Positions 10,411 to 22,796 of a stretch of DNA of 64,000 nt are shown here, one piece after another. The notes beneath the pieces were generated by a model. That model did no database searches and had not been told where the DNA came from. It saw only the letters and a program-made list of their open reading frames with translations. Location of the stretch: positions 216,522,154-216,586,153 of the forward strand of contig NC_081411.1 in assembly GCF_030272615.1 (NCBI RefSeq), read 5' to 3'. Numbering within the stretch: the stretch's first letter is position 1; every line of letters begins with the position of its first letter. Source of the DNA: Cryptomeria japonica (taxonomy: Eukaryota > Streptophyta > Pinopsida > Cupressales > Cupressaceae). The translations under genes and the position numbers were made by a program.

Positions 10411-11941
10411 TTAGAGTGTCATTGGTTTGCCAATTGAGAGAAATTTGATGTTATTTAGGGTTTGCATTTTGGCGCTTTCTATTGTAGGTTATTATTTAAG
10501 CTTGATGGGTCAAATTTGAGGTCACCATTGGATTGAGGAGGTCCAAGAAAGTCAGTTTTGTCTTTTGTTTCATCCAAATCAGACTTCGGAGGCCAAATCT
10601 AGAGGCATTTGAAGTTTGAAGCCGTGACAGAAATTTTCCAGAAATTATAATTTTGTAGGCAATTTTGAAATAGCGATATCTCACTCACCCGGACTCATTT
10701 TTTCGAGCAATTTTTTTTTGTTTTGGGGTAGAATTTTGTGATCTGTACAATGGTGCAAGATATATTGGATTTTTGGATACAGGTTTTTCAGAAATCGTGA
10801 AATCTCAGTTTTTACAACTTTGGAGGCTTCATTTGGGCTCATATGGACTCCTTTTTATGTGTCATTTTTTTTGAGAGTGCATAATTTTTTGTCTACTTTC
10901 ATAATATGCTAGTAGTTTACAATGATTTTGAGTAGAAATTTTACTTTCAATATTTGGCCATTCTTGGCATATTTGGTACTTGCATTTTGTTTGGATCTCA
11001 GTTTAGATCTCTAGCAGTATTTGTTGAAGTCTCTTAGATCTCATTTTGAGAATTTGTAAAGTTGAAATCAAAAGTCTACTTTACCATTATTTGCAAGTGC
11101 CAAGATGATCTTTTTATGGGGGGTTAGTTGTTCATTTTTATCTCTTGGTGAAATTCCATTAGGAGGCATCTTCATTTGTAGTATTCTACAGGGCTTCTTT
11201 GTTGGTGGCATCATTTTCATGTTTCCACATTTGAATATTGTATCATGATGTATGCTCTTGCTTGAGCAATGTTGTATTCGCACTATCATAAAGTGCCACA
11301 CTTCTTTGTATCTTGTCATTATTGACATATTTGATGTAATCCTCTTGTACACATAGATTAGGAATATCTTGTGAGACTTGGTGCATGGCCCTAGTTGAGA
11401 CTTAGATTGTACATATTTGTGCATGGCTCTCATAAGACTTGGATTGTACCAGTATTTCTACTATTTTTAAATATCCAGATGATGCTCACAATAGGTTGTC
11501 TCCATGCATGATCTTCATTTTGTTGCAACAAGTGATTCATCGTCATTGACATGGTACTTGGTTTTGTCACACTTTGACATTACTGGTGCCACATTGACTC
11601 TCTTTCTTCCTTATGGGGAGGTATTTTGGTCATCATCATTGGAGCATCTTTGCAAGAGATTCGACATTGAGGGGGGGTTTCATGGTCTCTTCTTCTCTCT
11701 TATGGGGGGGCATAGTTTTGTTCTTCTCATTCATCATTGAGAGCATTGTGTGCTTTCATCATCTCTCTTTTGGGGGAGGGTTTTTTCCCATTGGGTTTTT
11801 CTCTCTTTTCTCACTTTGTGGGAGATTGCATTTGAATTTGTACATGGGTACCTAACATGGCCTCGTAGCCGGACCCATCTTGTATTTCTTAGTTGCATTG
11901 TAGACTTTAGTGCATTCACCTAAGTTGCACTTAAGGGGGGG
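10411..11941 (+). other. LARD1 interior, non-coding, ending in the polypurine tract
   Basis: No open frame with a recognisable product is present on either strand. The last 350 bases carry G runs (near 11,673, 11,705, 11,774) and end with CTTAAGGGGGGG before the 3' LTR. Confidence 0.7.
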
Positions 11942-12406
11942 TGTTGGTGTAAATAATTATTCATCTTGGATACTATTACACCTTACTTAAGTTTACTTAG
12001 GTACATGCATTTAATAGTAGTTTGGGTATGAGACACTTGGGTGTTTGAGCCACATTGAGATAGTGTGTGTAGGAAAATTTCCACCTTTTATGGTGTTGAT
12101 CTTATCTTGTTGTTACATTCCACATCATGTGGAATATTATATTATTTCTCCTACCTACCCACACCTATTTCCTACCTACCCTTGTTTCTTATTGAGCCAA
12201 ATGTCATGTTTGTGTGCTCACATATCCATAAGCCTTGCTTATATAAGTAGGCTCATCTACTTTGTTTGTATGGGCAATCATTGAACATCTTGTAATGATC
12301 CAGTTGATCATATTTTGCATCTTGATAGAATACAGTTTATTCCTATCATATATTTTATCTCTTATTTGTGCTTTCCATTGCCTCTTGATCTTGGCAAAAT
12401 CTCACA
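11942..12406 (+). repeat. LARD1 3' LTR
   Basis: It has the same length and ends as the 5' copy and is followed by AAAAA, the second copy of the target duplication. Confidence 0.93.
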
Positions 12407-13700
12407 AAAAAGAATCAAACCTTTCTTTCTTGCAAGCATAAAAAGAACAACAAAATATCACATTTAATTTGCTTTTTGCAAATTTGGATCACACTTCATT
12501 GTTGGGCTCTAAAAAGAACAAAACAAATTTTCAATTCTTGCAAAGGGTAAAAAGAACAATCAATATCTCATTTTCTTGCAAGTAAAAAAAACAAATCACA
12601 TTTGCTTATAGCAATGCAATTTCTTTTGTTGACTAGGTTTATTTTCAAGTAAAAACCAATTTTCTATGCGGGACTAAAATGAACACCATGATTGTTGGAG
12701 CAACATCTCCAAATAGCAGTTAGAAAATCATTGCAATAAAGGATTAAAATGAACAACTTCTTTTCCTTGTATCGAAAGTGATAGGTATATGCTCTCCCCT
12801 TAATTGGGTGACCAAAAATCCAAACTCACTATTTCAAGCTTTCTTTCAATTCATGCAAGTAATATACAACCTTTAGTAGGTGTGCCCTCCCAAGAAGCCC
12901 ATAAGGTCAGTGAGAGGGGAACACCCTAAGTTAGGAATGACTTAAAGCTAAGTTTGCCAACCCTCTCTAATCAAATGTGGAGGTTCATGAAAATCCCCTC
13001 CAACAACAGTGTGCATTGATAACCTCTCCCTAGTATCCTTGAGATATGAAAAGCCTTTGTTTTAAAGGTTGGGAAGCATCTTAAAGGTGTTTATCTTTCA
13101 CCACGCCAAATAGAACCTTTACTAAAAAGCCTTAGAATTAGAATCTTCGCCGAGTCAGTAACCAGACATTTATAATATCATAGTGCAAGGGTGGGGAAGA
13201 ATCCACCCCCAAGACACTCACCATACATCTCCCAAGAAAATGATCCAATTGAAGAGAAATCCTCTTTGGTTCAAGTTCTGGAAAAAGGCAAAAAGCAGGC
13301 GCACCCTAGGGTGTGACTAGGATATTTGAGCTAAAGGAGTATCGAGCTATGGGCTATGATATTATTTATGACCTTTGGATAAAGAGTCTTCTTGGTGTAT
13401 TTTTCTTGTATCAAACCAGTGAAAACATCAGGGATTTGAAAAGATCCTCAAAATGACATATAATTCATGTTAGATTAAGAAAAAAACTACTATTTTTTTC
13501 ATGTGTGTTTGCTATGTTCTTGTTAGATATCAAACAAACATCTTGCAAAAATATCAATAAAATCAAGAATCACTTTACAAATTGCAAAAATCAGGTTTCT
13601 TCCAACAAAATCAAAGAAATATCAACTAGTGATCCAAGTTGCACAATTTTAGTACTTAGTCTAGATATTCAAGTTAGTCAAATCAATCTAGTTTCCACTA
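12407..13700 (+). other. Tat1 leader, non-coding
   Basis: This continues the leader after LARD1. Short A-rich words (TAAAAAGAACAA and variants) recur from about 12,430 to 12,760, and also before LARD1 near 9830. From about 12,790 to 13,400 the sequence is less AT-rich and has short inverted stretches (for example GGGTGGGGAAGAATCCACCCCC near 13,190), as if it could fold. No recognisable coding region is seen. Confidence 0.5.
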
Positions 13701-13962
13701 TCAGGATACATCAGACCATGACAATACAAATGATCATGACAATACCAATGACCAAGACAACACTAATGATCAAAATAACACCAAAAATCATGGTACCAAT
13801 AATGAAAATAATCCCCTTGCTACACTTACGCAACAACTACAAGTGCTTCAACAACAAATGCAAGACATGCAACAAGGGACCACAACATGATATTACTTAG
13901 AGGATATTTGTGCTTATCCCTTTGATAGAAGTTTAAACATGATACCATTCCCATCGACCTCT

Positions 13963-14306
13963 TGTTGGCAATGGGCCAACATCTCTTGCGGAGATTCGTG
14001 ACATGGTTTAATAGCCTCCTGTGGATTCTATAAGTCTAGTGGTTGTATCGGGCATTGACAGGTCAATCATTTGGTGCAATGGCAACCCTAGCTTGTAACA
14101 AGTGGTATCAGAGCTTGGTCATATGTTCGAATCATGTAAGCCACGACGAGTGACACTAGGAGGGGGATTGTTGGCAGTGGGCCAGCATCCCTCGTGGAGA
14201 TTCGCGACATGGTTTAATAGCCTCCTATGAATTCTATAAGTCTAGTGGTTGTATCGAGCATTGACAGGTCGATCTTTTGGTGCAATGCCAACCCTAGCTT
14301 GTAACA
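13963..14306 (+). mobile_element. TRIM (miniature LTR retrotransposon) of 344 bp inside Tat1 gag
   Basis: Two 138-bp LTRs (13,963-14,100 and 14,169-14,306) start TGTTGGC and end TTGTAACA. The 68-bp interior is little more than a perfect initiator-Met primer site (TGGTATCAGAGC at 14,103) and a polypurine tract (AGGAGGGGGA) before the second LTR. Flanking CCTCT and ACTTT are probably a decayed duplication of CCTTT, since removing the element restores the gag frame (PST-FEIPK). About 12 differences separate the LTRs. Confidence 0.92.
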
Positions 14307-14984
14307 ACTTTGAGATACCAAAGTATGATAAATACAATGGTAAGAGTGATCCCCACGATCATATAAGGGAATTTTGCACAATGAGCTTAGAGTTTGCCCA
14401 TAATGACACCTACATGATGAGGTTATTTCCAAGAAGCCTAGGATGACAAACGATGGAATGGATTTCAAAAATCACACCTCCCATTAGATCATTTGAAGAG
14501 TTGGTGAACAAGTTTGTTTCACAATACTCTTATAACATTCAACATGAGGTAACCATGCTTGACCTTTGCAACACAAAACAAAAAAACAATGAGCCATTCA
14601 TGATGTTCTTGTAGAGATGGAGATGATTGAACTCTAGATATCCTTGGACCATACTTGAAAAGGAGAAAATGGAAACTTTTATAGACAATCTAAATGACGA
14701 GATGAGTTATCAACTTAAACAGCAATGTCTACCCAATTTTCAAAAGTTGATCGATAATGGTATTGAGATAGAAGAGGCCTTAATAAAAAATGGAGTTTTA
14801 AAATTTTCCAAAGAAGGTGCTAGTTCATCAAACAACTATGGCAACAACTATTATAACAACAACAACACAGATAAATCCAAATTTTAGACAAGAAATAAAA
14901 ATGTCATCAATGATGGTGTAGTTGATGCTAACAATGTTAAAACAAAACAACCAGTGTTAAATATATCTGGTACTACTCCGCCAA

Positions 14985-15085
14985 ACAACAATCAAGGAAA
15001 CACCCATCAAGGAAACACCAATCAAGGAAACACCTACCAAGGAAACAAATATCAAGGGAACACTAATCAAGGGAACAACACTAAA
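14985..15085 (+). repeat. 15-bp coding minisatellite in Tat1 gag
   Basis: Six imperfect units of CAAGGAAACACCAAT encode repeated QGNTN/H/Y. The Tat2 gag has no such expansion at this place. Confidence 0.75.
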
Positions 15086-15292
15086 CCTGCACCATATCGA
15101 CGGAAGTTCACACCTTTAGGACAAACTCTTGAATCATCATTTCGAGAACTATTAACAAACAAACTCATTGCATTAGCAAACACAAGGGATTTTGAACCCC
15201 AAGTCAAACCTTCATGGTGGAATGACATGCACTACTATGAGTATCATAGGAACAAATGGCATCACACAAATGTTTGCCTAAGGTAGAAAAAT

Positions 15293-16227
15293 TTGGTTCA
15301 AGATTTACTAGACAAGGGTGACATAACAGTAGATGGACACAAAACCAATAATGATCATGAAGCCTTCAAGAATCCACTTCGTAATTATGAAAAAGATGTA
15401 TCATCATACTCAAACAACAAAGGGTCCCATATAAATCATGTGTACAACCATGTCATTAATCACATCTCGGCATACGACAATCAGATCAATGTCATAAAGA
15501 TCAAGGACAAGCAAGAGCAAGTCCTGGTAAATGTGACTACACGGGCCTAATCCAAGTGTGTTTTGAAAGGAAATACTTCCAACATGTCCACTCCTCTGAA
15601 AGAGCAATATAACCTGGTAGATCAATTGAAGAAAACACCTACCCACATATCAATATTATAGCTTCTCAAAATCTCATTAGCACACAAAGATATTCTAGAG
15701 AAATCTCTTGTTGACACTACAATTCCAAACAAGCTGGATATTGATCGATTCCAAGCGATGGTGGGGCATTTAACTGTGCCTCATAATCTATCATTTTATG
15801 AACATGATGAAACCTCTTTAAATTACCCACATAATACTCCACTCCATATTGAAGTCATGGTCTATAAACATCGAGTGAAACATGTACTAATAGATGGAGG
15901 AGCTAGTCTAAATATTTATACTCTAAAATTATCTGTGCATTGGGATTCTCAGAAACAGCTATTGATCCTAAGAAAAATATAACGATCAAAGCATATGATG
16001 ATGAAGAAAGATCATCAAAAGGGCTCGTACTATTACCTATTCAAGTAGGACCAATTCAACGAGATACTCTATGTCAAGTCTTAGACATAGACTTATATTA
16101 CAACATACTTTTGGATCATCCTTGGATCCATGAAATGAAGGCAATACCATCTACATACCACTATTGCCTGGAATTCCCATATGATGGACAAGAAATTTCC
16201 ATCTCCGCATACAATGACTCTTTTTAG
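15293..16227 (+). pseudogene. Tat1 protease region
   Basis: The frames aligned with Tat2 give DLLDKGDI, VGHLTVPHNLSF, then the protease core HVLIDGGASLNIYTL and YNILLDHPWIHEMKAIPSTYH. DGG is the active-site triplet also seen in Tat2. A frame change after IYTLKLS and stops show that it is inactive. Confidence 0.8.
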
Positions 16228-17675
16228 TATTGCAATAATCTCAAGCAACTCAGAATGTTCTTGTACCACATAACAGGGAAGCTCTCACTTCCACATCATC
16301 AAATAGTAAGGATCAACTCAAATCTTTATCCGTAAACTTTAAGAGAAATATGAGGTTATAAGACAAATGCATGGGAGAATACACTTTTGAACCATCCTTA
16401 TGTCTATCAAAATTGCCAATTTCACCAAAGTCTCATGGGCAACCATCAACATCCAAGCAAAAATCTTCACAAACCATCAAACTCTTTGATGGCATGTTTA
16501 TTCAAGAAGGAACACTAGAAGATGGAACATAAGACAAGGATGTCTTAAATTGGTTATACAAGGATGACAAAGACACATGAGCAACAATGTTAAGTATCAT
16601 AATCCCAACAAAGAAATATGGCAATAGATTCAAAATCATCCAAATGATGGGATACACAGGAAAAGGTCCTATCGACAAATGACAAGAGGGTATCATAGAA
16701 CCAATTCAACCACACTCGCGACTGGGCAAGGACAAATTTGGAATAGGATATGGACATCATCAACGTCAACCTGATCAATAGAATCGACAATAAGAAACCA
16801 CATGGTGACACCAAAAGAAATAAGAATTAACACAACAACAAGCAACTGATGAGGTAGTCGAAAAACATAAGGAAGAGGAGTATGAAAAACAACAAGAAGA
16901 GACTGCCATACAAAGAGAGGAGGCTTATCACAAGAAGATCCATAGATTGCAACCTAGTGAAGAGCCCGATTCAAACAAAATGCAAGTTAGTGCAACAACA
17001 AAAGCAATCCTATACCAGCTGTCAGCAAACCCTTCTCGTCTGATGACATACACATCAAATACAATAATATAGTCCTAGAGAGTGATTCTAAAACATACTC
17101 ACATGAATATGAATGGGATAATTGTTTTGATGTAACTAAAGACATTGATATAGATGTAGTTCATACATATAATCCCATACTCTATGAAGGGGAAGGCTCA
17201 TGGTCTCGATCATTTGAATTTGGACCATCACATATCTATGATGCTAGTGAGAACGAGCAGATCTGATATGAGACAGACAATCTTGAGGAGAGTACCATCA
17301 TAAACCTCAATCATGTTATTGACAACTTTAACAATGTTTCTATGATGACCCTTACAAATGTCAACCTAAATCCACCTAACGATTCCTTACCCCTCGTATA
17401 TCTTGAACTCATAGACTGGGAACAACCTGAACAACTCAATATACCTATCTTCCCAGATGATGACACTATTATCCATTACCTCTATTCAATAAACCCCAAA
17501 ACATTATCCCCCACTAAAAATCATAATGATATCTTCAACTAGGGGAGTGCCAAGTCTTTCAATCACAAAATAAATAAAACACAAAATGGATCTAATGGTG
17601 AAAAACATCTAATGACAGTTAGATCATAAAAAAGTAAAAAGAAAGGATGTATCCAATGGTTAAAACCTCTTTGAG
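16228..17675 (+). other. Tat1 linker between protease and reverse transcriptase, decayed
   Basis: Only short open stretches remain, some rich in Glu, Gln and Lys (EEYEKQQEETAIQREEAYHK near 16,880). In Tat-type polyproteins this stretch is a poorly conserved linker. It does not resemble the linker of Tat2. Confidence 0.5.
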
Positions 17676-19156
17676 GTGCTAACAGATGAAAGACTTGACA
17701 CCCTTCGTAAGCACTATCAGGAGCGATCACTAATATTAATTGAGCAAAATCAAGAAATCAACATCGACATTGAAGCAGCAACAAAGACCATACACCTGGT
17801 CAAGTCATTAACAAAACACGAACGACCTAACCTCACCACTTTCTTCAAAGATAAGAAAATCAATTTTTCTTGGTCTTATACAGATATGCTCAGGGTAGAT
17901 CTAGACTTGATCATGCACCATTTATCTATAGCTCTAGGAGCTAAGTCAATCAAGCAAAAATTGTGACAAATGAGCCAACATGTTGCACTCTTGGTTAAAG
18001 TTAACCTAAAGAAGCTACTTGATGTAGGATTCATCGGACCCATAGATTATGTAGAATGGATCTCTAACATTGTACCTGTATCCAAACTAGATAAAAGCAT
18101 CATAATTTTTATAGATTTCAGGAACCTCAACAAGGCTTGTCCGAAGGATGACTTTCCTTTACCTAGCATCAACACAATTGTAGATCTAATGATAGGACAT
18201 GATATGTTATCACTTATGGATGGTTTCTTGGGCTACAATCAAATCAAAATAGCACCACAAGACCAAGATAAAAGAAAATGCATATGTCCATAGGGTACTT
18301 ACTACTGGAATGCCATACCTTTTGGCTTGAAGAATGTAGGAGAAATCTATCAACGAGTAATGAACACAATATTTCATGACATGATGCACACACTCATGGA
18401 AGACTATGTAGATGACCTATTGGCAAAATAATTTACAAGAGAAGGACAACTAGAGATTCTTGACAAAATCTTTCAGAGGTTAGAATAATTCAATGTACGA
18501 CTGAACCCTAAAAAGTATGTTTTTGGCGTAACATTTGGCAAACTATTAGGATACATAGTATCAGAAAAGGGAATCAAGGTGGACCCACAAAGGTACAAGA
18601 AATCATGGAAATCCTACCTCCTAGAAATATCAGTCAGTTAAGATCTCTACAAGGATAACTACAATCCATAAGAAGATTCATTGCTCAACTAGTCGACAAG
18701 CGCCTTCCATTCACTCATCTACTCCACAAGAATGTTCCTTTCAGATGGGAGGATAGATGTGCAAAATCATTCCACCAACTCAAGCAATATCTGATGAATG
18801 CACTTATATTGGTGCCACCAATAGTAGGTAAACCTCTCATTCTCTACATATCAGCTACATAACTATCACTAAGAGCATTATTAGCACAGGAAGATTCAAT
18901 GCAAAAAGAAAGAACAATATACTACATTAGCAGAACATTGAATGGATATGAGCTCAAATATATCTTCATTGAAAAGGCTTGTTTGGCTATGTTGTTCACT
19001 TTTCAAAAGTTCCAACACTATATGCTAGCTTACACAATCAAGCTGGTAGCAAAATTTGACCCATTAAAATATCTTCTGGGCAAATCCGCTCTCACAGGAA
19101 GGTTAGCTATATGGGTGATGATTTTGAGTGAATTTGACAATCACTACACAAACTAA
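17676..19156 (+). pseudogene. Tat1 reverse transcriptase and degenerate Gypsy-type RNase H
   Basis: The motifs appear in order. They start with FSWSYTDM, VALLVKVNLKKLLDVGFI, FIDFRNLNKACPKDDFPLP and MDGFLGYNQIKIAP. The catalytic YVDD follows at 18,405-18,416, then FNVRLNPKKYVFGV and LGYIVSEKGIKVDP. The first RNase H follows (IYYISRTLNGYELKY, AMLFTFQKFQHYM) and lacks convincing catalytic acids, as is usual in the Tat lineage. Stops or frameshifts occur after KQKL, after CICP, after LLAK and in the thumb region. Confidence 0.88.
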
Positions 19157-19675
19157 AGAGTAATCAAAGGTCAATCTATCACATGTCAGCTAGAAGAAGC
19201 TCCATTGCAAGACAATCATCCAATGCATGTTGAATTTCCAGACATAGATGTCTTGATAGTCACAAAAAAACCATGGGTCTTATACTTTGATGGATCATAC
19301 ACACAACATGGATCAAGTGCAGGCATTTTATTCATCACTCTAGAAGGACATACTATTCCAAGATCTTATAGATTAAGGTTTCCTTGCACAAATAACATAG
19401 ATGAGTACAAAGCTCTAGCTATAGGCATCAAGGTGGTCGTAGAGTGGAAGATCATAGAGTTACAGGTCTTTGGAGACTCCCAGTTAGTCATCAATCAAGT
19501 TAATAATGACTATCAAACAAAGGATGACAAGTTGATGCCATACAAAAGAATGGCAGACGACTTCAAGAAGTACTTTGTGAACATCAAATTTGAATAGATT
19601 CCAAGGTTGGATAATAAAGCTGTAGATGTCATGGCAACCATTGCCTCACTCCTACAAATACTAGAAAAATAGAAT
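19157..19675 (+). pseudogene. Tat1 second (archaeal-type) RNase H
   Basis: WVLYFDGSYTQHGSSAGI, TNNIDEYKALAIGI and LQVFGDSQLVINQVN give the D-E-D acids of an active RNase H fold. A second RNase H after the first is the hallmark of Tat-lineage Gypsy elements. It is nearly open for 130 codons before a stop after FVNIKFE, and is better kept than its neighbours. Confidence 0.88.
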
Positions 19676-19899
19676 TGTTATGAGTTCTTGGTGGAGCAAT
19701 TGTTTTCCCCTACCTATGACAATCCTGAATCCCAAATCATATGCCACATAGTTAGTTTTGACTCACCACTCTATGGAAAAATTTATGCTCACCTTAAAGA
19801 TAATACCATTATGCTAGATCATTTAGAAACCAGAAACACAATTATATTCATCAAGCAACTCATTATACCCTAACCGCTAACACAATTTACCAATGAGGT

Positions 19900-21024
19900 C
19901 TAGATGGTACTCTTCTTCGGTGTCTTGATTGTAACTAATTTGAAACTGCCTTGCAAGAACTTCATGAAGGTATTTGTGGCACACATTCAAGTGGTCCTAC
20001 TCTAGCCAAGAAACTTCTAAGGATGGGATATTATTGGTCGACCATGGAAAAGGAGTCATACTAGTTTTCCATAAAATGTCCAAAATGACAAATTCATGGC
20101 AATCTTATACATGCACCAGCATAGGAGCTACAACCGTTCACTACATTGTGGCCATTTTGTCAATGGGGACTCGACCTAGTGGGAAAGATTCATCCTTCCT
20201 GATCAAATGGACATAAGCTCATCATCACAGTCATTGAGTATTTTACAAAGTGGATAGAGATCATTCCATTGACTACTGTTACCAACAAACAAATATCCTA
20301 TTTTATCGTGAACTATCTCATTTGTTGGTATGGTATTCCTAGTTCCATTATTACTAATATTGGAAGACCATTCAAGAATCAAGATGTAAGAGAACTATGC
20401 GAATGATTCCATATCCAACATTATTTCTCCACACGTTATTATCCACAAGGGAATGGCCAAGCAGAGGTCTCAAACAGAACCATCCTAAAAATCCTCAAGA
20501 AAACAGTGAACGAGGTTGATCATGATTGGCATGTCCAACTAAACCCACCATTATGGGCCTACCAAACTAGCATCCACACACCTACAAGAGCTACATCATA
20601 CTCACTTGTATATGGATAAGAGGCTATTCTATCTATTGAGGTCGAGATTCCATCACTCAGAGTATCATTGAAAGGGCTCATTCCAGAAGAGGAATATTGG
20701 GTAAATAGACTGCAAGAGTTAGAATTGCTAGATGAGCATTGAAAACATTCTTTTGATCATGCCAAAGCATATCAATAATGCATGCGCAGGAGCTACAACC
20801 ACAAAGTAAAACTAAGGGCATTTCAAATCGGTGACTTGGTACTAAAGGAAAATCCCCGCAATCAACAAGATCGAGAAAAGAAAGGCAAGTTTGAATCAAA
20901 TTGGCTAGGTCCTTTTGTCATCATATCAACCTATGGATCATGGGCATATCAGGTGTCTACATCATAAGGGGACATGTTTGATGAACCTATCAATAAAATT
21001 CATTTCAAGAGTTTTTATACATGA
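19900..21024 (+). pseudogene. Tat1 integrase
   Basis: The zinc-binding region (LHEGICGTHSSGPTLAKK ... YYWSTMEKESY) is followed by the core with WGLDLVGK, then ITNIGRPF where DNG is expected (catalytic Asp to Asn), and GQAEVSN. The C-terminal GPF/Y module reads SNWLGPFVIISTYGS and the protein ends FKSFYT. Several stops are present; the one right after KESY is shared with Tat2. Confidence 0.9.
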
Positions 21025-22791
21025 TTTATCCAATGTACGGATAAGGGAAAAATACAAAAAAATTAAAAATAAAAAAATAAGGGGAAAATACAAAAAAATC
21101 ATAAAAATAAAAAAGTGCAATAAAAACAAGTAGTGAAAACCTGACAACAAGCGCTACTTGTGATAGATTTAATCTTATAACTATTAAGGCATGTATCATA
21201 TCTTTTGCATCTATCTAATCTAAGCCATCGACAAAGATTCACCAAACTTTTGAAACGCAACACAAGCTCAGACACACTTAGTGTTAGTCACTGTCCTTGA
21301 TTATCTAAAAAGTTATCCACATCATATCTCACCATGGCTTGGTAATCAATGTACATATCCATTATCAAAAGTAGTATCTAATACTGAGGGCAAAGAATCT
21401 TGACTTCACTGGGGGCAACTCACCTTTTGGGCTAGGAAAATAGACAATCAAACAACACAAACATAGATGCTTGAACAAAAACAAAGATCAAAACTACCAA
21501 TGGTAACACCAAAATTGGATGCACAAGCTATTTCTGCAATAGAACTACACAAAAATACATTTGCAAGATGTTTTATCCGAAAATTACATGGGGTAACATG
21601 CATATTAACCTATAGTAGTTTTTGATTTTTTGTGATCATATCTCCTAAGCAACTCACGAATGTTTTAAAAACTAGATCTATGCAAGGAAGGAGTTTGATA
21701 TTTTTCTTAGTTTTCTATTTGTGAGTGAAACCTTATTACTATACAAATTTATCTTAAGACGTGATCAGGAAACATATCACTGAGGATATTTTGAATTTGT
21801 ATAGGATGAAGATTAACTCTTGTTTATTTTATGCAAGCAACACTCAGGTCATCTTGGTTCAATTATACCTCATGGCTTGTGTCATCTTGCAATATCAAAA
21901 ATCATGTAAGTAATACTCATGTTATCATGGTCCAAATATACCATGCTGCTTATATTAACTTTCAAAATTTTAAAGGCTCAATGATGATAAACAGGAAGCA
22001 CTACAAATTTGATCGAAAGGATGACTATCTTAGTTCATATCATTATCATATCATTTAAGTGCATTTAGTTGCATTTTCATTTACTTTCATTATCCTTTTC
22101 ATATCATTTTAATTTGCATTTGTTGCATTATCATTTTATTATCATTCATATCATTTAAAAGTGCATTTAGGTACATTATCATTTGGTCTCAATATCCTTC
22201 ATGCCATTTAATTTCATATCAGTGATCATTTTAGCATCATTTAGTTGCATATCATTGTTTAGTTAATATCATTATCATATCATTTCAACATGCATATAGT
22301 TGCATTTACTATCATTTAGTTCATTATCATTATCATATCATTTAAAACATTGTAGTTAAATGCATATCATGAATCCATTCATTTCCTATCATTCACATTT
22401 ATCATACAAGATGCATTAGTCTCATGTAGATGCATATCCAAGCATTTCTCATATCATATCATCATCAAAAACATTAAGGAGAATGTTAGGGACATTTTCA
22501 TATCAACATCACATGTGCATTGCATAAATCATCATTTGCATACACAAGCATATAATTAAAATCATCACATAGGCATATATCACCTTCAAAACATATAAAT
22601 CACATCACATAAATATCATCTACATCGTAACAACAAAATAATGATCATCCAAGTAAATGCATCCACAACATGTATAAGCATATCTAGCATCATATCATCA
22701 TGCATGTGTGACCCATGTTGATCAAAAGGAAAATCACTAATACATGTCAAAAAGAATCAACAAAAGAATAACTGTCCAAAAGTCCCTAGGT
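21025..22791 (+). other. Tat1 3' region before LARD2, non-coding with CAT-rich low-complexity tract
   Basis: After integrase comes an A-rich stretch (AAAAATAAAAAAATAAGGGG-like), then unremarkable sequence. From about 22,030 to 22,700 there is a tract built from CATTTAGTTGCAT and CATTATCATATCATTT words. Tat2 has a CAT-rich tract at the matching place (40,290-40,640). No gene is seen. Confidence 0.55.
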
Positions 22792-22796
22792 ATCAT

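Larger units (their letters stand above)
9904..12406 (+). mobile_element. LARD1: non-autonomous LTR retrotransposon without coding sequence
   Basis: Two 465-bp LTRs (9904-10368 and 11942-12406), TG...CA ends, a primer site, a G-rich polypurine tract and a perfect target duplication AAAAA on both sides define it completely. The 1573-bp interior has no coding region. LTR divergence is about 5 % by eye. The LTR start TGTTGGTGTAAAT, the polypurine tract and the G-run-rich 3' interior resemble element A, so a Copia relative of A probably supplied the enzymes. Confidence 0.93.
13701..15285 (+). pseudogene. Tat1 gag remnant, split by the TRIM
   Basis: The translated frame starts in an Asn/Asp-rich repeat (DNTND units), passes a Gln-rich helix (LTQQLQVLQQQMQDMQQ) and enters the gag core at ICAYPFDRS. 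The core resumes after the TRIM as FEIPKYDKYNGKSDPHDHIR, then LMRLFPRSLG-like, LCNTKQK and MSYQLKQQCLPNFQKLID. It lines up with the intact Tat2 gag. Stops occur at several places (after RSLG, before RWR). Later there is a repeat of QGNT pentapeptides and a decayed CHHC knuckle (YYEYHRNKWHHTNVC; Tat2 has CEFHKSKGHKTGNC). An apparent ATG just upstream of FEIPKYDKY lies in the TRIM LTR and is not the gag start. Confidence 0.85.

Noticed and set aside
14249-14446. ATG-started frame reading into gag (MYRALTGRSF...)
   Set aside because: The start lies in the TRIM LTR; only the part after FEIPKYDKY is gag.
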